A stretch of DNA of 64,000 bases from NCBI RefSeq assembly GCF_001686925.1, contig NZ_LVEN01000013.1, positions 62,001-126,000 of the forward strand. The letters are read 5' to 3'. This document shows positions 8,046 through 23,100 of the stretch, piece after piece (position 1 is the first letter of the stretch; every line of letters starts with the position of its first letter). The position numbers and the translations under genes are program-made. The DNA comes from Flavobacterium piscis (GTDB lineage: Bacteria > Bacteroidota > Bacteroidia > Flavobacteriales > Flavobacteriaceae). The notes under the pieces were generated by a model that worked only from the letters and a program-made list of their open reading frames with translations, did not search any database and was not told where the DNA came from.

Positions 8046-9635
8046 TTAAGCAAGTTCCAATAAAACAAGTCCAAATTCAGAATGTACAAATGCTTTTCCG
8101 TCCTGAACTTCTGTTTCTTCACCAGAAAAAGCATCTCTTAATTTTGTTCCATCCTGAAAAATAGATGCTACGGGAAGTTCTTTTAGACCAACGCCAAGAT
8201 CTAAACCAATTACAACCTGATCGGTATAATTTCCATTTGTATAACTTCTGGAGAAAATATATGGTTTTGCTGAAATCATGTTGTGGATTCCTGCGCCAAC
8301 TGCAGGATGATTTCTTCGAAATTGCCCTAGTTTCTGCCAATGCCAGAGTATTCTTTGTGTTTCAGGATTGTTTTGAATATCATCCCAGTTCATGAAAGAT
8401 CGTAAAGTAGCATCGCCTTGTGTACCTTCTATAATTAGAGCACGACCAGATTCGTCACCATAATACACCTGAGACATTCCGGGAGAAAGCAATAATTTGG
8501 TTCCGGATTCGAAAGTTCGGTTACGATGCGCATCAAAAGGATCGGGATCATCGTGCGACGATACATAATTAAGAACGCTATATTCTTTTAATTCATTTTG
8601 AAGTTTGTCTGAATATTTAGAGAATATTGCTTCATAATCGTTTTGAGCATCGAGTTTAAACTCAAAATTGATCATGCTGTTAAAACCATGTTGAAAATAA
8701 TTTACTTTTCGATCACCAAAATCATAATCTTGTCCGCCGCTGATTTCATAACCGTAAACTTCTGCAATAGTATAAAATGGGGTTTGATCTAAAACCTGTA
8801 AAGGATGGTGTTTTTTCCAGGTTTCAAAAGCATAGTCACATTCTTTTTTAAAATCGACCCAAACAATTTCTTCAGTATGTTTTACAGTATCACACCTGTA
8901 ACCGTCAATTCCAAATTCCAGAATATAATCTGTTAACCATTTTATGATGTAATATTTGGGCGTTCTGGGATAGCCGGTTCTTCTGAAAAATTCATTGATT
9001 GAAGCAATTTCTTTTTCATAGCGGCCTTCCTTGTTCCATTTTTCGATTAAAAAAAAGGGTATTGGTACTTCCTGATCACTTTCGGTTCTCACATCCGGCA
9101 GATTATCTACTAAGGTACACATTGTAGTATTTTCGAATGATTTGTAATCACAAACAACTCCGGTTCTTACCCAGTCTTCAGGCCACATAGGATCTTCGGG
9201 AGTCACAGGTCCGGTATGATTGATAACACCGTCAAGCATGATTCTGATGCCTTTTTCATGTGCTTTTTTGACTAAATTGGCAAGATCTTCTTTTGTGCCA
9301 AAGTTAGGATCTAAAGAGGTCCAGTCCCTTGCCCAATAGCCGTGATAGCCATAACTAAGTCCGGTTCCTTCATCAACACCATCGTGAATTTGCTCTACAA
9401 TCGGCGTCAGCCAAATAACATTTATTCCTAATTGATTAAAGTAACCTTCGTCTATTTTTTTGATAATTCCGATTAGGTCTCCGCCTTCAAAACCGCGTAA
9501 TTTTCCGGGAGTTTTGGTTCGGTTAAAGTTTAAATCGTTTGAAGTATCTCCGTTATAAAAACGATCTGTAAGTAAAAAGTAAACATTTGCTCCTTCCCAA
9601 ACGAAAGGAACTTTCAAAGTATTGTCATTATCCAT
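8046..9635 (-). CDS. Cytoplasmic GH13 alpha-amylase family enzyme
   Basis: A 529-residue glycoside hydrolase family 13 enzyme acting on alpha-1,4-glucans. The four conserved regions are visible: I, LDGVINHTG; II, GIDGYRCDTVKH with the nucleophile Asp; III, FYTIAEVYGYE with the acid/base Glu; IV, YVSSHDDPD with the third Asp. There is no signal peptide, and an in-frame TGA lies six codons before the ATG, so the start is secure and the enzyme is probably intracellular. It is the last gene of the maltose block but is separated from susA by a 360-base repeat-containing spacer, so it may have its own promoter. Confidence 0.85.
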   Translation of the reverse strand: MDNDNTLKVPFVWEGANVYFLLTDRFYNGDTSNDLNFNRTKTPGKLRGFEGGDLIGIIKKIDEGYFNQLGINVIWLTPIVEQIHDGVDEGTGLSYGYHGYWARDWTSLDPNFGTKEDLANLVKKAHEKGIRIMLDGVINHTGPVTPEDPMWPEDWVRTGVVCDYKSFENTTMCTLVDNLPDVRTESDQEVPIPFFLIEKWNKEGRYEKEIASINEFFRRTGYPRTPKYYIIKWLTDYILEFGIDGYRCDTVKHTEEIVWVDFKKECDYAFETWKKHHPLQVLDQTPFYTIAEVYGYEISGGQDYDFGDRKVNYFQHGFNSMINFEFKLDAQNDYEAIFSKYSDKLQNELKEYSVLNYVSSHDDPDPFDAHRNRTFESGTKLLLSPGMSQVYYGDESGRALIIEGTQGDATLRSFMNWDDIQNNPETQRILWHWQKLGQFRRNHPAVGAGIHNMISAKPYIFSRSYTNGNYTDQVVIGLDLGVGLKELPVASIFQDGTKLRDAFSGEETEVQDGKAFVHSEFGLVLLELA

Positions 9636-9995
9636 TGCAACTGATTTAAGTCAGAATATTAAAGATAAAAAAAGGAAAGTTTATTTTCTTAATTATCTCA
9701 AATTTAACATGCATTTGTAATTTGTAGAAAAAGAAATTAGCCACGAATTCACGAATTATTATTTTATAGTGTTGTGAATCCTGTGTGTAATTTTTTTAAC
9801 ACATAGAAACATAGATTTTTATTCTTTCGATTTAGATCAAAATAAATGACAGATCATTTAAACATAGCTATTAGTAAAAAAAACGCCACGAATTCACGAA
9901 TTTTATTAAACAATAATTCGTGAATTCGTGGCGGAAAATACTTTGCGGGAGACACACAGCAGTGCGTCTCTACGATATACGTTGTATTAAAAAAA
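9636..9995. repeat. Repeat-filled spacer of 360 bases with a perfect ACGAATTC hairpin
   Basis: No gene is seen. A perfect 19-base inverted repeat, CGCCACGAATTCACGAATT at 9884-9902 and its complement at 9915-9933, can form a strong hairpin; a solitary related unit lies near 9741. A second palindrome, GAGACACACAGCAGTGCGTC at 9949-9968 continuing to 9970, follows. Both lie downstream of the susA-like gene and may end its transcript, which would separate it from the amylase gene. Confidence 0.7.
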
Positions 9996-11873
9996 TTATT
10001 CCAATTCTAAAACAATAGCTGATTTTGGTTCTAAACTAATTTCAGAAGCTAAATCGAATGTTTTTCCCGTCAAAACATCTTTACCTGATTTAAAGTTTTT
10101 GATGTTTTCTTTAAAACGATTTGTTTTGATGGTTTGTGCTGTAGCGTTGTTATTGAAAACTACCATTACGGTTTTAGCATCAGTATATCTAAAATAAACA
10201 TAATTATTGTTTTCCGGAATATAATGTGTCATTTTTCCGAAGTGAACCGCTTCATTCGATTTTCTCCAGTTGAATAATTTTGAAGTGAAATCGAAATATT
10301 TTGCCTGTTCAGGAGTTCTTCCTGCTGCGGTTAGCGCATTGTTTTTATCGCCAGCCCATCCACCAGGAAAGTCCTGACGAATGTCAGCGTCGCCGCCTTT
10401 TCCTTTGTCGCCGCCCATTCCAATTTCTGAACCGTAATACAATTGCGGAATTCCTCGAACGGTTGCTAATAAAGTCATGACCAATTTGTATTTCGTAAAA
10501 TCGTATTTATACGTATGATTAATACGGTCTGTGTCGTGATTTTCGGCAAAAACTAAAAGGCTGTTCGTATTTGGATATAAGTAGTCTAAAGCAAAATTAT
10601 TATAGAATTTAATCATTCCGTTATCCCATGTTGCTTCACTTTCGTTAAAAGCAGAACCAATTTGATCTTGTAGAGTAAAATCCATTACACTTGGTAAATT
10701 CGAATTGTAATTTTCAATCGCGCCAATTTTGCTGTCTTTTTGCCAATACGCCAAATTTGCCTGATTGTGCATCCAGATTTCTCCAACGATATTAAAATTT
10801 GGATATTCTGTTGTAATAGCTTTTGCCCAATTTGCCATTGCAGTAGCGTCAGAATAATTGTAAGTGTCCACTCTAAATCCGTCAAGATTGGCAAATTCTA
10901 TCCACCAGATTGCGTTTTGCGTTAAGTATTTTGCTACCAAAGGATTTCTTAAATTCAAATCCGGCATTGAAGGTACAAACCAGCCATCAACACAAACTTC
11001 CTGATCTACTTTTGAAGCGTGAATGTCTGTAATCACTTCACGACGGTGGTGCGTTTGAGTGTAGTTTTCGAATTGATTGATCCAGGATTTTGTTGGTAAA
11101 TCCTGAATCATCCAATGCGTGATTCCCCAGTGATTGGTAACATAATCCATAACCAGTTTCATATTCTTTTTATGCATTTCTGCAGATAAACGAGCGTAAT
11201 CATCGTTTGTTCCGTAACGGGGATCGATTTTGTAAACATCAGATTGTCCGTAAGTATGATACGAATGCTGTTTGTCGTTGTCTTCGCATAAAGGCGTGCT
11301 CCAGATTGTAGTTGCACCAAGAGACGAAATATAATCTAAGTTTTTGATGATTCCTTCGATATCTCCACCGTGACGTCCGCTTGGATCTTGACGATTTCCT
11401 TTTTCTGTTAAAGCAGCATTACTGTCGTTTTTCGGATTTCCGTTAGCAAAACGATCCGGCATGATTAAGTAAATCATATCCGATGCATCGTAACTTTTTC
11501 TGTCTGCAGAGTTTGCTCTTCTTTCTTTAAGCGAATATTTCTGCGTAAAAGCAACTTTGTTTTTTGTTTTGAAAGAGAAAACCAATTCTGAAGCTTTTAA
11601 GTTTTGCGTATCAATGGTTACGAAAAGATAATTCGGGTTTTCTGTTTTTTCTACGTTTTTAATCTTGACATTGTTTGAAACCGAAGCTTCATATTGTGCA
11701 ATATTTTTTCCGTAGAACATGATCTGTAGTTCGGGATTTTTCATTCCTGCGTACCAAAATGGCGGCTCTACTTTCTGGATTTGCGCTTTCGCGGAAGCAG
11801 AAAACAATAAAACAAATAAGATTATTGTATAGAATGAATGGTTGAGGTTTAGTGTTGTTTTTTGGATATTCAT
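9996..11873 (-). CDS. susA: Periplasmic GH13 neopullulanase/cyclomaltodextrinase (SusA-like)
   Basis: A 625-residue GH13 enzyme with a signal peptide (about residues 1-30, ending SASAKA) and an N-terminal Ig-like domain of the cyclomaltodextrinase type (VEPPFWYAGMKNPELQIMFY). Catalytic regions are MDYVTNHWG (I), DGFRVDTYNY (II, nucleophile Asp), IVGEIWMHNQ (III, acid/base Glu) and VFAENHDTDR (IV). It would cut maltodextrins, and possibly pullulan or cyclodextrins, in the periplasm, the role of SusA in Bacteroides. It lies 110 bases after the GH97 gene in the same direction. The symbol is given by analogy of family and locus. Confidence 0.85.
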   Translation of the reverse strand: MNIQKTTLNLNHSFYTIILFVLLFSASAKAQIQKVEPPFWYAGMKNPELQIMFYGKNIAQYEASVSNNVKIKNVEKTENPNYLFVTIDTQNLKASELVFSFKTKNKVAFTQKYSLKERRANSADRKSYDASDMIYLIMPDRFANGNPKNDSNAALTEKGNRQDPSGRHGGDIEGIIKNLDYISSLGATTIWSTPLCEDNDKQHSYHTYGQSDVYKIDPRYGTNDDYARLSAEMHKKNMKLVMDYVTNHWGITHWMIQDLPTKSWINQFENYTQTHHRREVITDIHASKVDQEVCVDGWFVPSMPDLNLRNPLVAKYLTQNAIWWIEFANLDGFRVDTYNYSDATAMANWAKAITTEYPNFNIVGEIWMHNQANLAYWQKDSKIGAIENYNSNLPSVMDFTLQDQIGSAFNESEATWDNGMIKFYNNFALDYLYPNTNSLLVFAENHDTDRINHTYKYDFTKYKLVMTLLATVRGIPQLYYGSEIGMGGDKGKGGDADIRQDFPGGWAGDKNNALTAAGRTPEQAKYFDFTSKLFNWRKSNEAVHFGKMTHYIPENNNYVYFRYTDAKTVMVVFNNNATAQTIKTNRFKENIKNFKSGKDVLTGKTFDLASEISLEPKSAIVLELE

Positions 11874-11983
11874 AGTAAAGAAGAATTTAAACCATATAAA
11901 AAATGTAAGAATACTTAAGAAAAAAAACTGAGAGATTTTAATTTTAAATGAACTTACATTTCTTATAGGATTAATTAAATTAT

Positions 11984-16421
<4,438 letters not shown>

Positions 16422-16641
16422 TTTTTCTTTAATTAGATAATTGGGCAATTAGATAATTAGATAATGTGTCAATTAGATCATTATTTGGTTGACGTTTTCT
16501 AATTTTATTTTTCTAATTGCTGATTGTTTTACTATTTTGATTGATGATTTTTAATTGCTTTTGAGTTTATTTCAATTGGATAATTCAGTTGTAGTAAATT
16601 ATCTCATTTGCTATTGAAACATTCTCTAATTGTCACATTTT
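16422..16641. repeat. AATTAGATAAT repeat spacer inside the maltose operon
   Basis: This 220-base gap between pgmB and the GH65 gene contains iterations of AATTAGATAAT/AATTAGATCAT (16447-16482) and further ATTG-rich segments, with no ORF. Related AATTAGATAAT tracts are, as I recall, frequent between flavobacterial genes. It is the largest gap in an otherwise tight operon. Confidence 0.55.
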
Positions 16642-17295
16642 CTACTGGATTAACTTGTCGATAAAGCTTTCGTCGATTACCGTAAAATCTTTAAAAATGT
16701 ATTGGGCTTCATGTAAAATTGTTTCCTCACCAATTCCTACACTTACCATTCCGCCAATATTTGCAGCCTGGATTCCTGCAACAGAATCTTCGAATACAAT
16801 GGCATCTTTTGGATCAATGTTTAATAATTGAGCCGCTTTCAGGAAAACTTCCGGATCTGGTTTGGCATTGGTAACGTCGTTTCCGTCAACAATAACATCG
16901 AAATACGAAATGATTCCTGTTTTCTCAAGGATTGGTCTGGCATTTTTACTCGCAGATCCCAAAGCAATTCCCTGATTTTTTTCTTTTAATAGTTGTAGCG
17001 TTTTAAAAACTCCCGGAAGAATCTCACTTTCATCCATATCAACCAAATAAGATAAGTAATCTTCATTTTTTTGAATCAGCCATTTATCTTTGTCTTCCTG
17101 CGAAGCCTGAACATTTCCTAATTCAAGAATGATATCTAACGAACGTACACGGCTTACACCTTTTAATAATTCGTTATTTTCATGTGTAAAATTTATATTT
17201 AATGCTTTTGCAATTTTCTGCCAAGCTAAAAAATGATATTTGGCGGTATCAACGATTACGCCATCAAGGTCGAATATGAATGCTTTTTTGTTCAT
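16642..17295 (-). CDS. pgmB: Beta-phosphoglucomutase
   Basis: A 217-residue HAD-superfamily enzyme converting beta-glucose-1-phosphate to glucose-6-phosphate. Motif I is FDLDGVIVDTAKYHFLAW (nucleophile D9, acid/base D11), followed by the alpha-helical cap with LLKGVSRVRSLD, the substrate-binding segment typical of beta-phosphoglucomutase. GSASKNA (motif II), KPDPEVF (motif III Lys) and VFEDSVAGIQAA (motif IV) complete the set. It lies between the SLC45-type transporter (16 bases upstream) and the GH65 phosphorylase, consistent with use of the phosphorylase product. Confidence 0.93.
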   Translation of the reverse strand: MNKKAFIFDLDGVIVDTAKYHFLAWQKIAKALNINFTHENNELLKGVSRVRSLDIILELGNVQASQEDKDKWLIQKNEDYLSYLVDMDESEILPGVFKTLQLLKEKNQGIALGSASKNARPILEKTGIISYFDVIVDGNDVTNAKPDPEVFLKAAQLLNIDPKDAIVFEDSVAGIQAANIGGMVSVGIGEETILHEAQYIFKDFTVIDESFIDKLIQ

Positions 17296-17311
17296 TATAT
17301 TAGAGATGTTC

Positions 17312-18667
17312 TTATGATTTTTGAATAGTGTCGTCTACATCTTTTACTTTGTAAACTAAAAGAGCCGCGATTAAAAAACTTACTCCGCTTGTAATTAGGG
17401 CATAAATTGCATCGCCATTATAAAGATACTTTACAATTGGACCTCCAATAAGCGCGTTTACAATTTGCGGAATCACAACAAAAAAGTTGAAGATTCCCAT
17501 GTAAACTCCCATTTTTTTAGGTGCAATTGATCCTGCAAGAATGGCATAAGGCATAGCCAAAATACTAGCCCAGGCAACTCCAACTAAAATCATTGGTAAT
17601 ACAACCCAATCTTCATTTGGCATGAAATAAATCGAAATCAATCCGATTCCTCCAATGATTAATGAAACGGCATGAGTTGATTTTCGTCCGATTTTTTTAG
17701 CGATGTAAGGCAGGAAAAACAGTGCAATAATAGCAGAAACTAAATTATAAACTCCAAACAGAATTCCAACCCAATCTCCCGCGTCCTGATATTGCTGGCT
17801 TGAAGTGTCGCTTAAAGGCAATCCGTAAATGTGATGTGCAATGGCCGGAGTTGTAAAAACCCACATGCCAAATAATCCAAACCAGGAGAAAAACTGTACC
17901 CAACTTAGCTGACGCATAGTTGTTGGCATTTTTGCAAAGTCTGTAAAAATGTCTGAAAGTTTAGATTTTTCTTCAGAAGGAACATCGACTTCACTTTGAG
18001 GGTCTTCAAAATTGGCTAATTCTTCTGGCGAATATTCTTTTGTTGTAAACAAGGTTACTAAAATTGAACCAATTAAAACTGCCGCTCCAATGATAAAAGA
18101 AAGAGTCAGATTTAATGGAACACTTCCCGGAACTGTACTGTTTGAAACGTGAAAGTACTTAGTTAAAACATACGGTAATGCTGAACCGATTACAGCGCCA
18201 AAACCAATTAATGAAGTTTGAATACTAAAACCTGCAGTACGCTGATCTGTTCTTAAATTATCACCAACTAAAGCGCGAAAAGGCTCCATAGCGATATTGA
18301 AAGATGCGTCCATAATCATTAACATTCCGGCTCCAACCCATAAGGCAGGTAATATAGAAATGAAAATATTGGCTTGGGGCATTAAAATTAATCCAACTGA
18401 AGCTAAGATTGCGCCAACAAGAAAAAAGGGCTTTCGTCTTCCGAACCGTCCCCAGGTTTTGTCGCTATAATGACCAATGATTGGCTGTACTATTAATCCC
18501 ATAAGGGGAGCAATAATCCAGAACCATGATAATTCATGTACGTCGGCACCAAAAATTTGAAGAATTCTGCTGGCATTTGCATTCTGAAGTGCAAACCCCA
18601 TTTGTATTCCCAAGAAACCGAAACTCATGTTCCAAATTTCCCAGAAACTTAATTTACGCTTTTCCAT
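17312..18667 (-). CDS. SLC45-type MFS transporter, probable maltose permease
   Basis: A 451-residue major facilitator with about 12 transmembrane segments and no signal peptide. The loop motif GHYSDKTWGRFGRRKPFFLV is characteristic of the SLC45/GPH-like sugar transporters found with maltose genes in Bacteroidetes. A soluble central loop (FEDPQSEVDVPSEEKSKLSD) divides two six-helix halves. It is the promoter-proximal gene of the minus-strand block followed by pgmB, and probably brings maltose or short maltodextrins across the inner membrane. Substrate is inferred from the locus. Confidence 0.85.
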   Translation of the reverse strand: MEKRKLSFWEIWNMSFGFLGIQMGFALQNANASRILQIFGADVHELSWFWIIAPLMGLIVQPIIGHYSDKTWGRFGRRKPFFLVGAILASVGLILMPQANIFISILPALWVGAGMLMIMDASFNIAMEPFRALVGDNLRTDQRTAGFSIQTSLIGFGAVIGSALPYVLTKYFHVSNSTVPGSVPLNLTLSFIIGAAVLIGSILVTLFTTKEYSPEELANFEDPQSEVDVPSEEKSKLSDIFTDFAKMPTTMRQLSWVQFFSWFGLFGMWVFTTPAIAHHIYGLPLSDTSSQQYQDAGDWVGILFGVYNLVSAIIALFFLPYIAKKIGRKSTHAVSLIIGGIGLISIYFMPNEDWVVLPMILVGVAWASILAMPYAILAGSIAPKKMGVYMGIFNFFVVIPQIVNALIGGPIVKYLYNGDAIYALITSGVSFLIAALLVYKVKDVDDTIQKS

Positions 18668-18693
18668 TATCGTAATTAAAAAAATAATTAGAC

Positions 18694-18712
18694 GATAAGC
18701 GCTTTGCTTATC
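18694..18712. promoter_or_regulatory. Candidate operator, inverted repeat GATAAGC-GCTTT-GCTTATC
   Basis: A perfect 7-base inverted repeat with 5-base spacer lies 27 bases before the transporter start. Nested in it is AAGCGCTT with a central CG step, the hallmark of LacI-family operators. It is well placed for the LacI regulator encoded next door to control the maltose block. No copy of the same sequence is evident upstream of susC. Confidence 0.4.
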
Positions 18713-18794
18713 AAAACTTACTTATGGTTTCGAAGTAAAAGTAAAAGCTTTGAGCAGGCGTAAAAGTATTAATTATTTTTTTAATTCAAAGCAT

Positions 18795-18820
18795 AAAAAA
18801 ACCATAAATAACATTTATGG
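18795..18820 (-). terminator. Intrinsic terminator of the LacI regulator gene
   Basis: On the minus strand the stem CCATAAAT / ATTTATGG closes a 3-base loop and is followed by seven T residues. It lies about 28 bases after the regulator stop codon and isolates it from the transporter operon. Confidence 0.8.
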
Positions 18821-18847
18821 CTTTAGAATATGTTGATTTTAAGAAAA

Positions 18848-19879
18848 TTAGTCAGTAGATTCTCTTTCTATCAAATGTGTTTCTATAACTTCTGTGGTGT
18901 AATTTTCGTTTTCTTCATCGTCATCATCATGCTCAGCTTCGAGTCTTTCGATCAGCATTTTAGCTGCTTTATTACCCATTTTTTCGCCACTTTGGCTTAC
19001 TGTTGTAATGGTTGGAGTAGAATATTTAGAAATAATTCCGTCAGTAAAAGCGATTACGGCAAGATCTTCGGGAACTTTAAGTCCCATTTTATTGGCTGTT
19101 TTAATGATTGTTACGGCAAAAAGCTCGTTTACAGCAAAAACAGCATCAAAAGCTCTGTCGTGTAAAAGCTGGCTAATGGTAATTTCGCAAGTATCTACGT
19201 CTTCAATTTTAATGATTAAATCTTCGTTAAATGGTAATCCGTTGTCAAGAAGTGCTTTTTCGTAACCATCGGTTCTTAGTTTTCCAACACTTACATAGTC
19301 GACGGTTGTAACAAGCGCAATCTTTTTTCGGCCATTATCAATCAAACTCTGAACGGCTTCGTAAGCGGCAGCTTTATCATCAATAATCACTTTATCACAT
19401 AAAATGTCGTTGGTCACGCGATCGAACATTACAACGGGCATTCCTTGATTGATAACTTCGGTAATATGGTGAAAGTCACCTTTGTATTGGGTTTCTTTAG
19501 AAAGCGACATGATAAAACCATCGATACTTCCGTTGGCCAGCATTTCCATATTTAAAACTTCTTTATCGAAAGAATCATCAGATAAACAAATGACAACACT
19601 ATATCCATGTTCGTTGGCCACTTGTTCAATTCCGTTGATTACAGTAGAGAAAAAATAATGTACAATTTCCGGAATGATAATACCAATACTTTTGGTTTTT
19701 CGGTTTTTTAAACTAAGGGCAATGTTGTTGGGTTTATAGTTGTAAAACTTTGCAAAAGCCTGAACTTTAAGACGTGTTTCTTCTCCTATTTCTAAGCTGT
19801 TTCGGAGTGATTTTGAGACAGTTGAAATAGATACGTCAAGTTCTCTTGCGATCTGTTTTAGGGTGATTTTGCGTTTCAT
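18848..19879 (-). CDS. LacI family transcriptional regulator of the maltose locus
   Basis: A 343-residue LacI/GalR regulator. The N-terminal helix-turn-helix is ITLKQIARELDVSISTVSKS (residues 4-23) followed by the hinge YKPNNIALSLKNRKT. The periplasmic-binding-protein-like effector domain has SIGIIIPEIVHYFFSTVING, then PVVMFDRV and TPTITTVSQSGEKMG. It sits between the maltose catabolic operon and the divergently transcribed susCDE, with its own terminator. Control of both by a maltose-derived sugar is inferred from position. A short acidic tail (EAEHDDDDEENENY) near the C-terminus is unusual for the family. Confidence 0.9.
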   Translation of the reverse strand: MKRKITLKQIARELDVSISTVSKSLRNSLEIGEETRLKVQAFAKFYNYKPNNIALSLKNRKTKSIGIIIPEIVHYFFSTVINGIEQVANEHGYSVVICLSDDSFDKEVLNMEMLANGSIDGFIMSLSKETQYKGDFHHITEVINQGMPVVMFDRVTNDILCDKVIIDDKAAAYEAVQSLIDNGRKKIALVTTVDYVSVGKLRTDGYEKALLDNGLPFNEDLIIKIEDVDTCEITISQLLHDRAFDAVFAVNELFAVTIIKTANKMGLKVPEDLAVIAFTDGIISKYSTPTITTVSQSGEKMGNKAAKMLIERLEAEHDDDDEENENYTTEVIETHLIERESTD

Positions 19880-20041
19880 AAGAATTATCGAAAAAAATCT
19901 AATTATTAATAAAGGTATCTTTTATTTTTTGATTTGTCATTTTTTGACTGAAAAGATTACAAAAAATAGAAAGTTTTCAACACTACCACGTTTTCGTAAC
20001 TCAATTAAAATGGTCTCTGGTCGAGCATGTTAATAAATTCA

Positions 20042-20049
20042 TAATTTTG
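20042..20049 (+). promoter_or_regulatory. Candidate -7 box (TAATTTTG) of susCDE
   Basis: TAATTTTG matches TAnnTTTG and lies 65 bases before the susC ATG, leaving a leader of roughly 60 bases. No exact TTG -33 element is at standard spacing, as expected if an activator or LacI-type regulator controls it. The 235-base spacer also holds GTTTTC direct repeats near 19972 and 19991 and TGGTC repeats at 20011-20022. Confidence 0.4.
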
Positions 20050-20114
20050 AAATTCGAAGTAAAATTAAAAACTTAACTAACAATCAAAAACTCAAACTAA
20101 TTTAAACAAAAAGT

Positions 20115-23100
20115 ATGAAAACAATTTACAAAAAGTTGTTATTTTTATTCCTACTGTTACCGTTTAGTGTGCTAGCTCAAAGTACCTTAACAGGAACAGT
20201 TGCCGATGTGGCAACGGGGCAACCAATCCCGGGAGTAAATGTAAATGTACAGGGTGCTCCAGGCGGATCATCAACAGATTTTGACGGTAAATTTCAGTTA
20301 TCTAATTTAAAAAATGGAGACAAAATTTTGGTTTCATTTATTGGATACAAAACGTCAACTGTAGTTTTTAATGGTCAAAAAACTATATCGATTTCTTTAG
20401 AAGAAGATACCAATCAGCTTAAAGAAGTTGTGGTACAAGTAGGTTACGGTACTGTTAAGAAAAAAGATGCTACAGGTGCAGTAACGGTTTTATCTGCCAA
20501 TCAGCTTAACAAAGGACCTGTTGGTTCTGCAGATCAGCTGCTTGTAGGTAGAGCTTCTGGTGTTAGAATTACTACAGATGGTGGTATGCCAGATGCAAAT
20601 CCAAATATTAGAATTAGAGGTGGAAGTTCATTATCAGGTAACAACAATCCGTTGATTATTATTGATGGTGTGCCAATTGATAATACCAATCCGGCAGGAA
20701 TCTCTAATCCGTTAACATTGATAAACCCTAACGATATTGATTCGTTTACGATTTTAAAAGATGCATCAGCTACAGCTATTTATGGTTCAAGAGCCTCTAA
20801 CGGTGTTATTATTGTTACCACTAAAAGAGGTGTTTCGGGTGCTCCAAAATTCACTTTTTCATCTAATGTAACAATAGGAAAAGTTAATAATCCTGTTGAT
20901 ATGATGACTGGACCTGAATTTACATCTTTCATTCAAAAATATCATCCAACTTACACTAATTTGTTAGGTATTCCTGATGGTAGTGGTGCAGTTGATAATC
21001 CGGCAACTCCTCAAATAGAAGGAAGAACTTTATATAATACAGATTGGCAGGATTTAATTTACAGAACCTCTATCTCTACTGATAATAACTTTAGTGCAAG
21101 AGCAAACTTATTTGGTAAAATTCCATTTAGAGCTTCTGTTGGTTATGCTAAAAATGAAGGAGTTGTAAGAACAAATGATCTTGAAAGATATACCGGATCT
21201 CTTAGACTTTCGCCAGTTTTATTAGATAATCATTTAAAAATTGATGTTAATGCTAAAGGTATATCGGTTAAAAAGAATGCTATAGATGGTGATGCTGTTA
21301 TTGGTAGCGCTCTAGGAATGGATCCTACTAAACCGGCATATGCTGATCCTAATTCACCAAATAATATATTTGGAGGATATTATCAGTTGCTTAATACTAA
21401 TAATTCTATAAATGGAGCACAAAATCCATTAGCAATACTGAACCAGCGATCACGTCCTGAAGAAGTTCAGAAATTAGTAGGAAATATTGAATTAGATTAT
21501 AAAATGCCATTTTTAGAATCATTAAGAGCTGTTGTTAATGGTGGTGTCGAAGCATCTAAATCAAAAATTAGAGAAACATATACAGATAATGCTATTCAGA
21601 CTTATCAAATAGATAACTCTGCTGCGACAACTCCTCCAACGTATGTGTTTAATCCGGGTTTAAATTATGCCGAAGATCAAACAGTTACAAATAAAACATT
21701 AGATGCTTATTTTGTATACAACAAAAGTTTAACAGGATTTGTGACAAGAGTTGATGCTCAGGCGGGTTATTCTTATCAGAATTTTAAAACTGACGGAAAC
21801 AAGGGAATTTACAGATACAGTACTGAAAATGGTTTAAGAGAGCCAACTCCAAACCCTTCTAATGCCAATAATAGATATTATAACGAGAGAAACTTACAAT
21901 CGTTTTTTGGAAGAGCTAATTTTGACTTAGTAGACAAATATTTATTTACGTTTACATTAAGAGCAGATGGATCGTCTTTGTTTAAAGAAGATAAAAGATG
22001 GGGTTATTTCCCTGCAGCGGGTGTTGCATGGAGAATGAAAGACGAATCATTCTTAAAAGATTCTAAAACATTCAAAGACTTAAAATTAAGATTAGGTTAC
22101 GGTATTACAGGACAACAAGATATAACAGGAGTTGCTGGTTCTTATCCTTACAGTGCGTTATTTGCTCCAACTAGTAGCTCAAGTACTTATATCCCGGGAG
22201 TAAATGGTTATTATGCTAAACCTTATAATGAGGATTTAACATGGGAAAAAACAACTACATATAACGTAGGTATTGATTTTGATCTTTTTGAAAAAAGTAT
22301 TGTTACAGGTAGCATCGATGCCTATCAAAAATATACAAAAGATTTACTATCAGTAGTTTCGGCGGCTCCTGGACAAGCTTTAACAAATGAATTTGTTTCT
22401 AATGTGGGAAGCATGAAAAATAAAGGTATTGAGGGAAACTTGAATGTAAAAGTGATCAATAGTGATGATTTCAATTTATCTCTAAACGGAAATATAGCGT
22501 ATAATATTGGTGAAATTACAGATTTGAATAACAGAACTACAAACGTAGATAACGCATCAGGTATTCCAGTAGGAACAGGACAAAAGATCGCTTACAATAC
22601 TGTTGGACAACAACCTTATTCGGCTTGGGTATTTCAACAAGTTTATGACTCAAACAACAGACCTGTTGAAAATGCTTTTGTAGATAAAAACGGAGATGGT
22701 GTTATCAATGATAGTGATAGATATTATGTGGCTTTAAGACCAAACTGGACCTACGGTTTAGGATTGACAGCTTCGTACAAACAGTTTGATTTATCAACTA
22801 CTTTCAATGGTCAAATAGGAGGAAAAGTATACAACGCCAGAAAACTTCAGTCTGGATTTATTGATAAGGCATTGCCTGCTAATTCAACTAGTTTAACGAA
22901 TGTTTTGAATACTGAATTTGATTTTCAAACGATTAACGGAAACGTTCCATTTTCTGATTATTACTTAGAAGATGCAAGCTTTTTACGTTGTCAGAATATT
23001 ACTCTTGGATATAATTTTGATAAAGCAATTAAAGGTGCTGTTTTAAGATTGTATGCTTCAGCTAATAATGTATTTATTGTAACCGATTATACAGGGGTTG

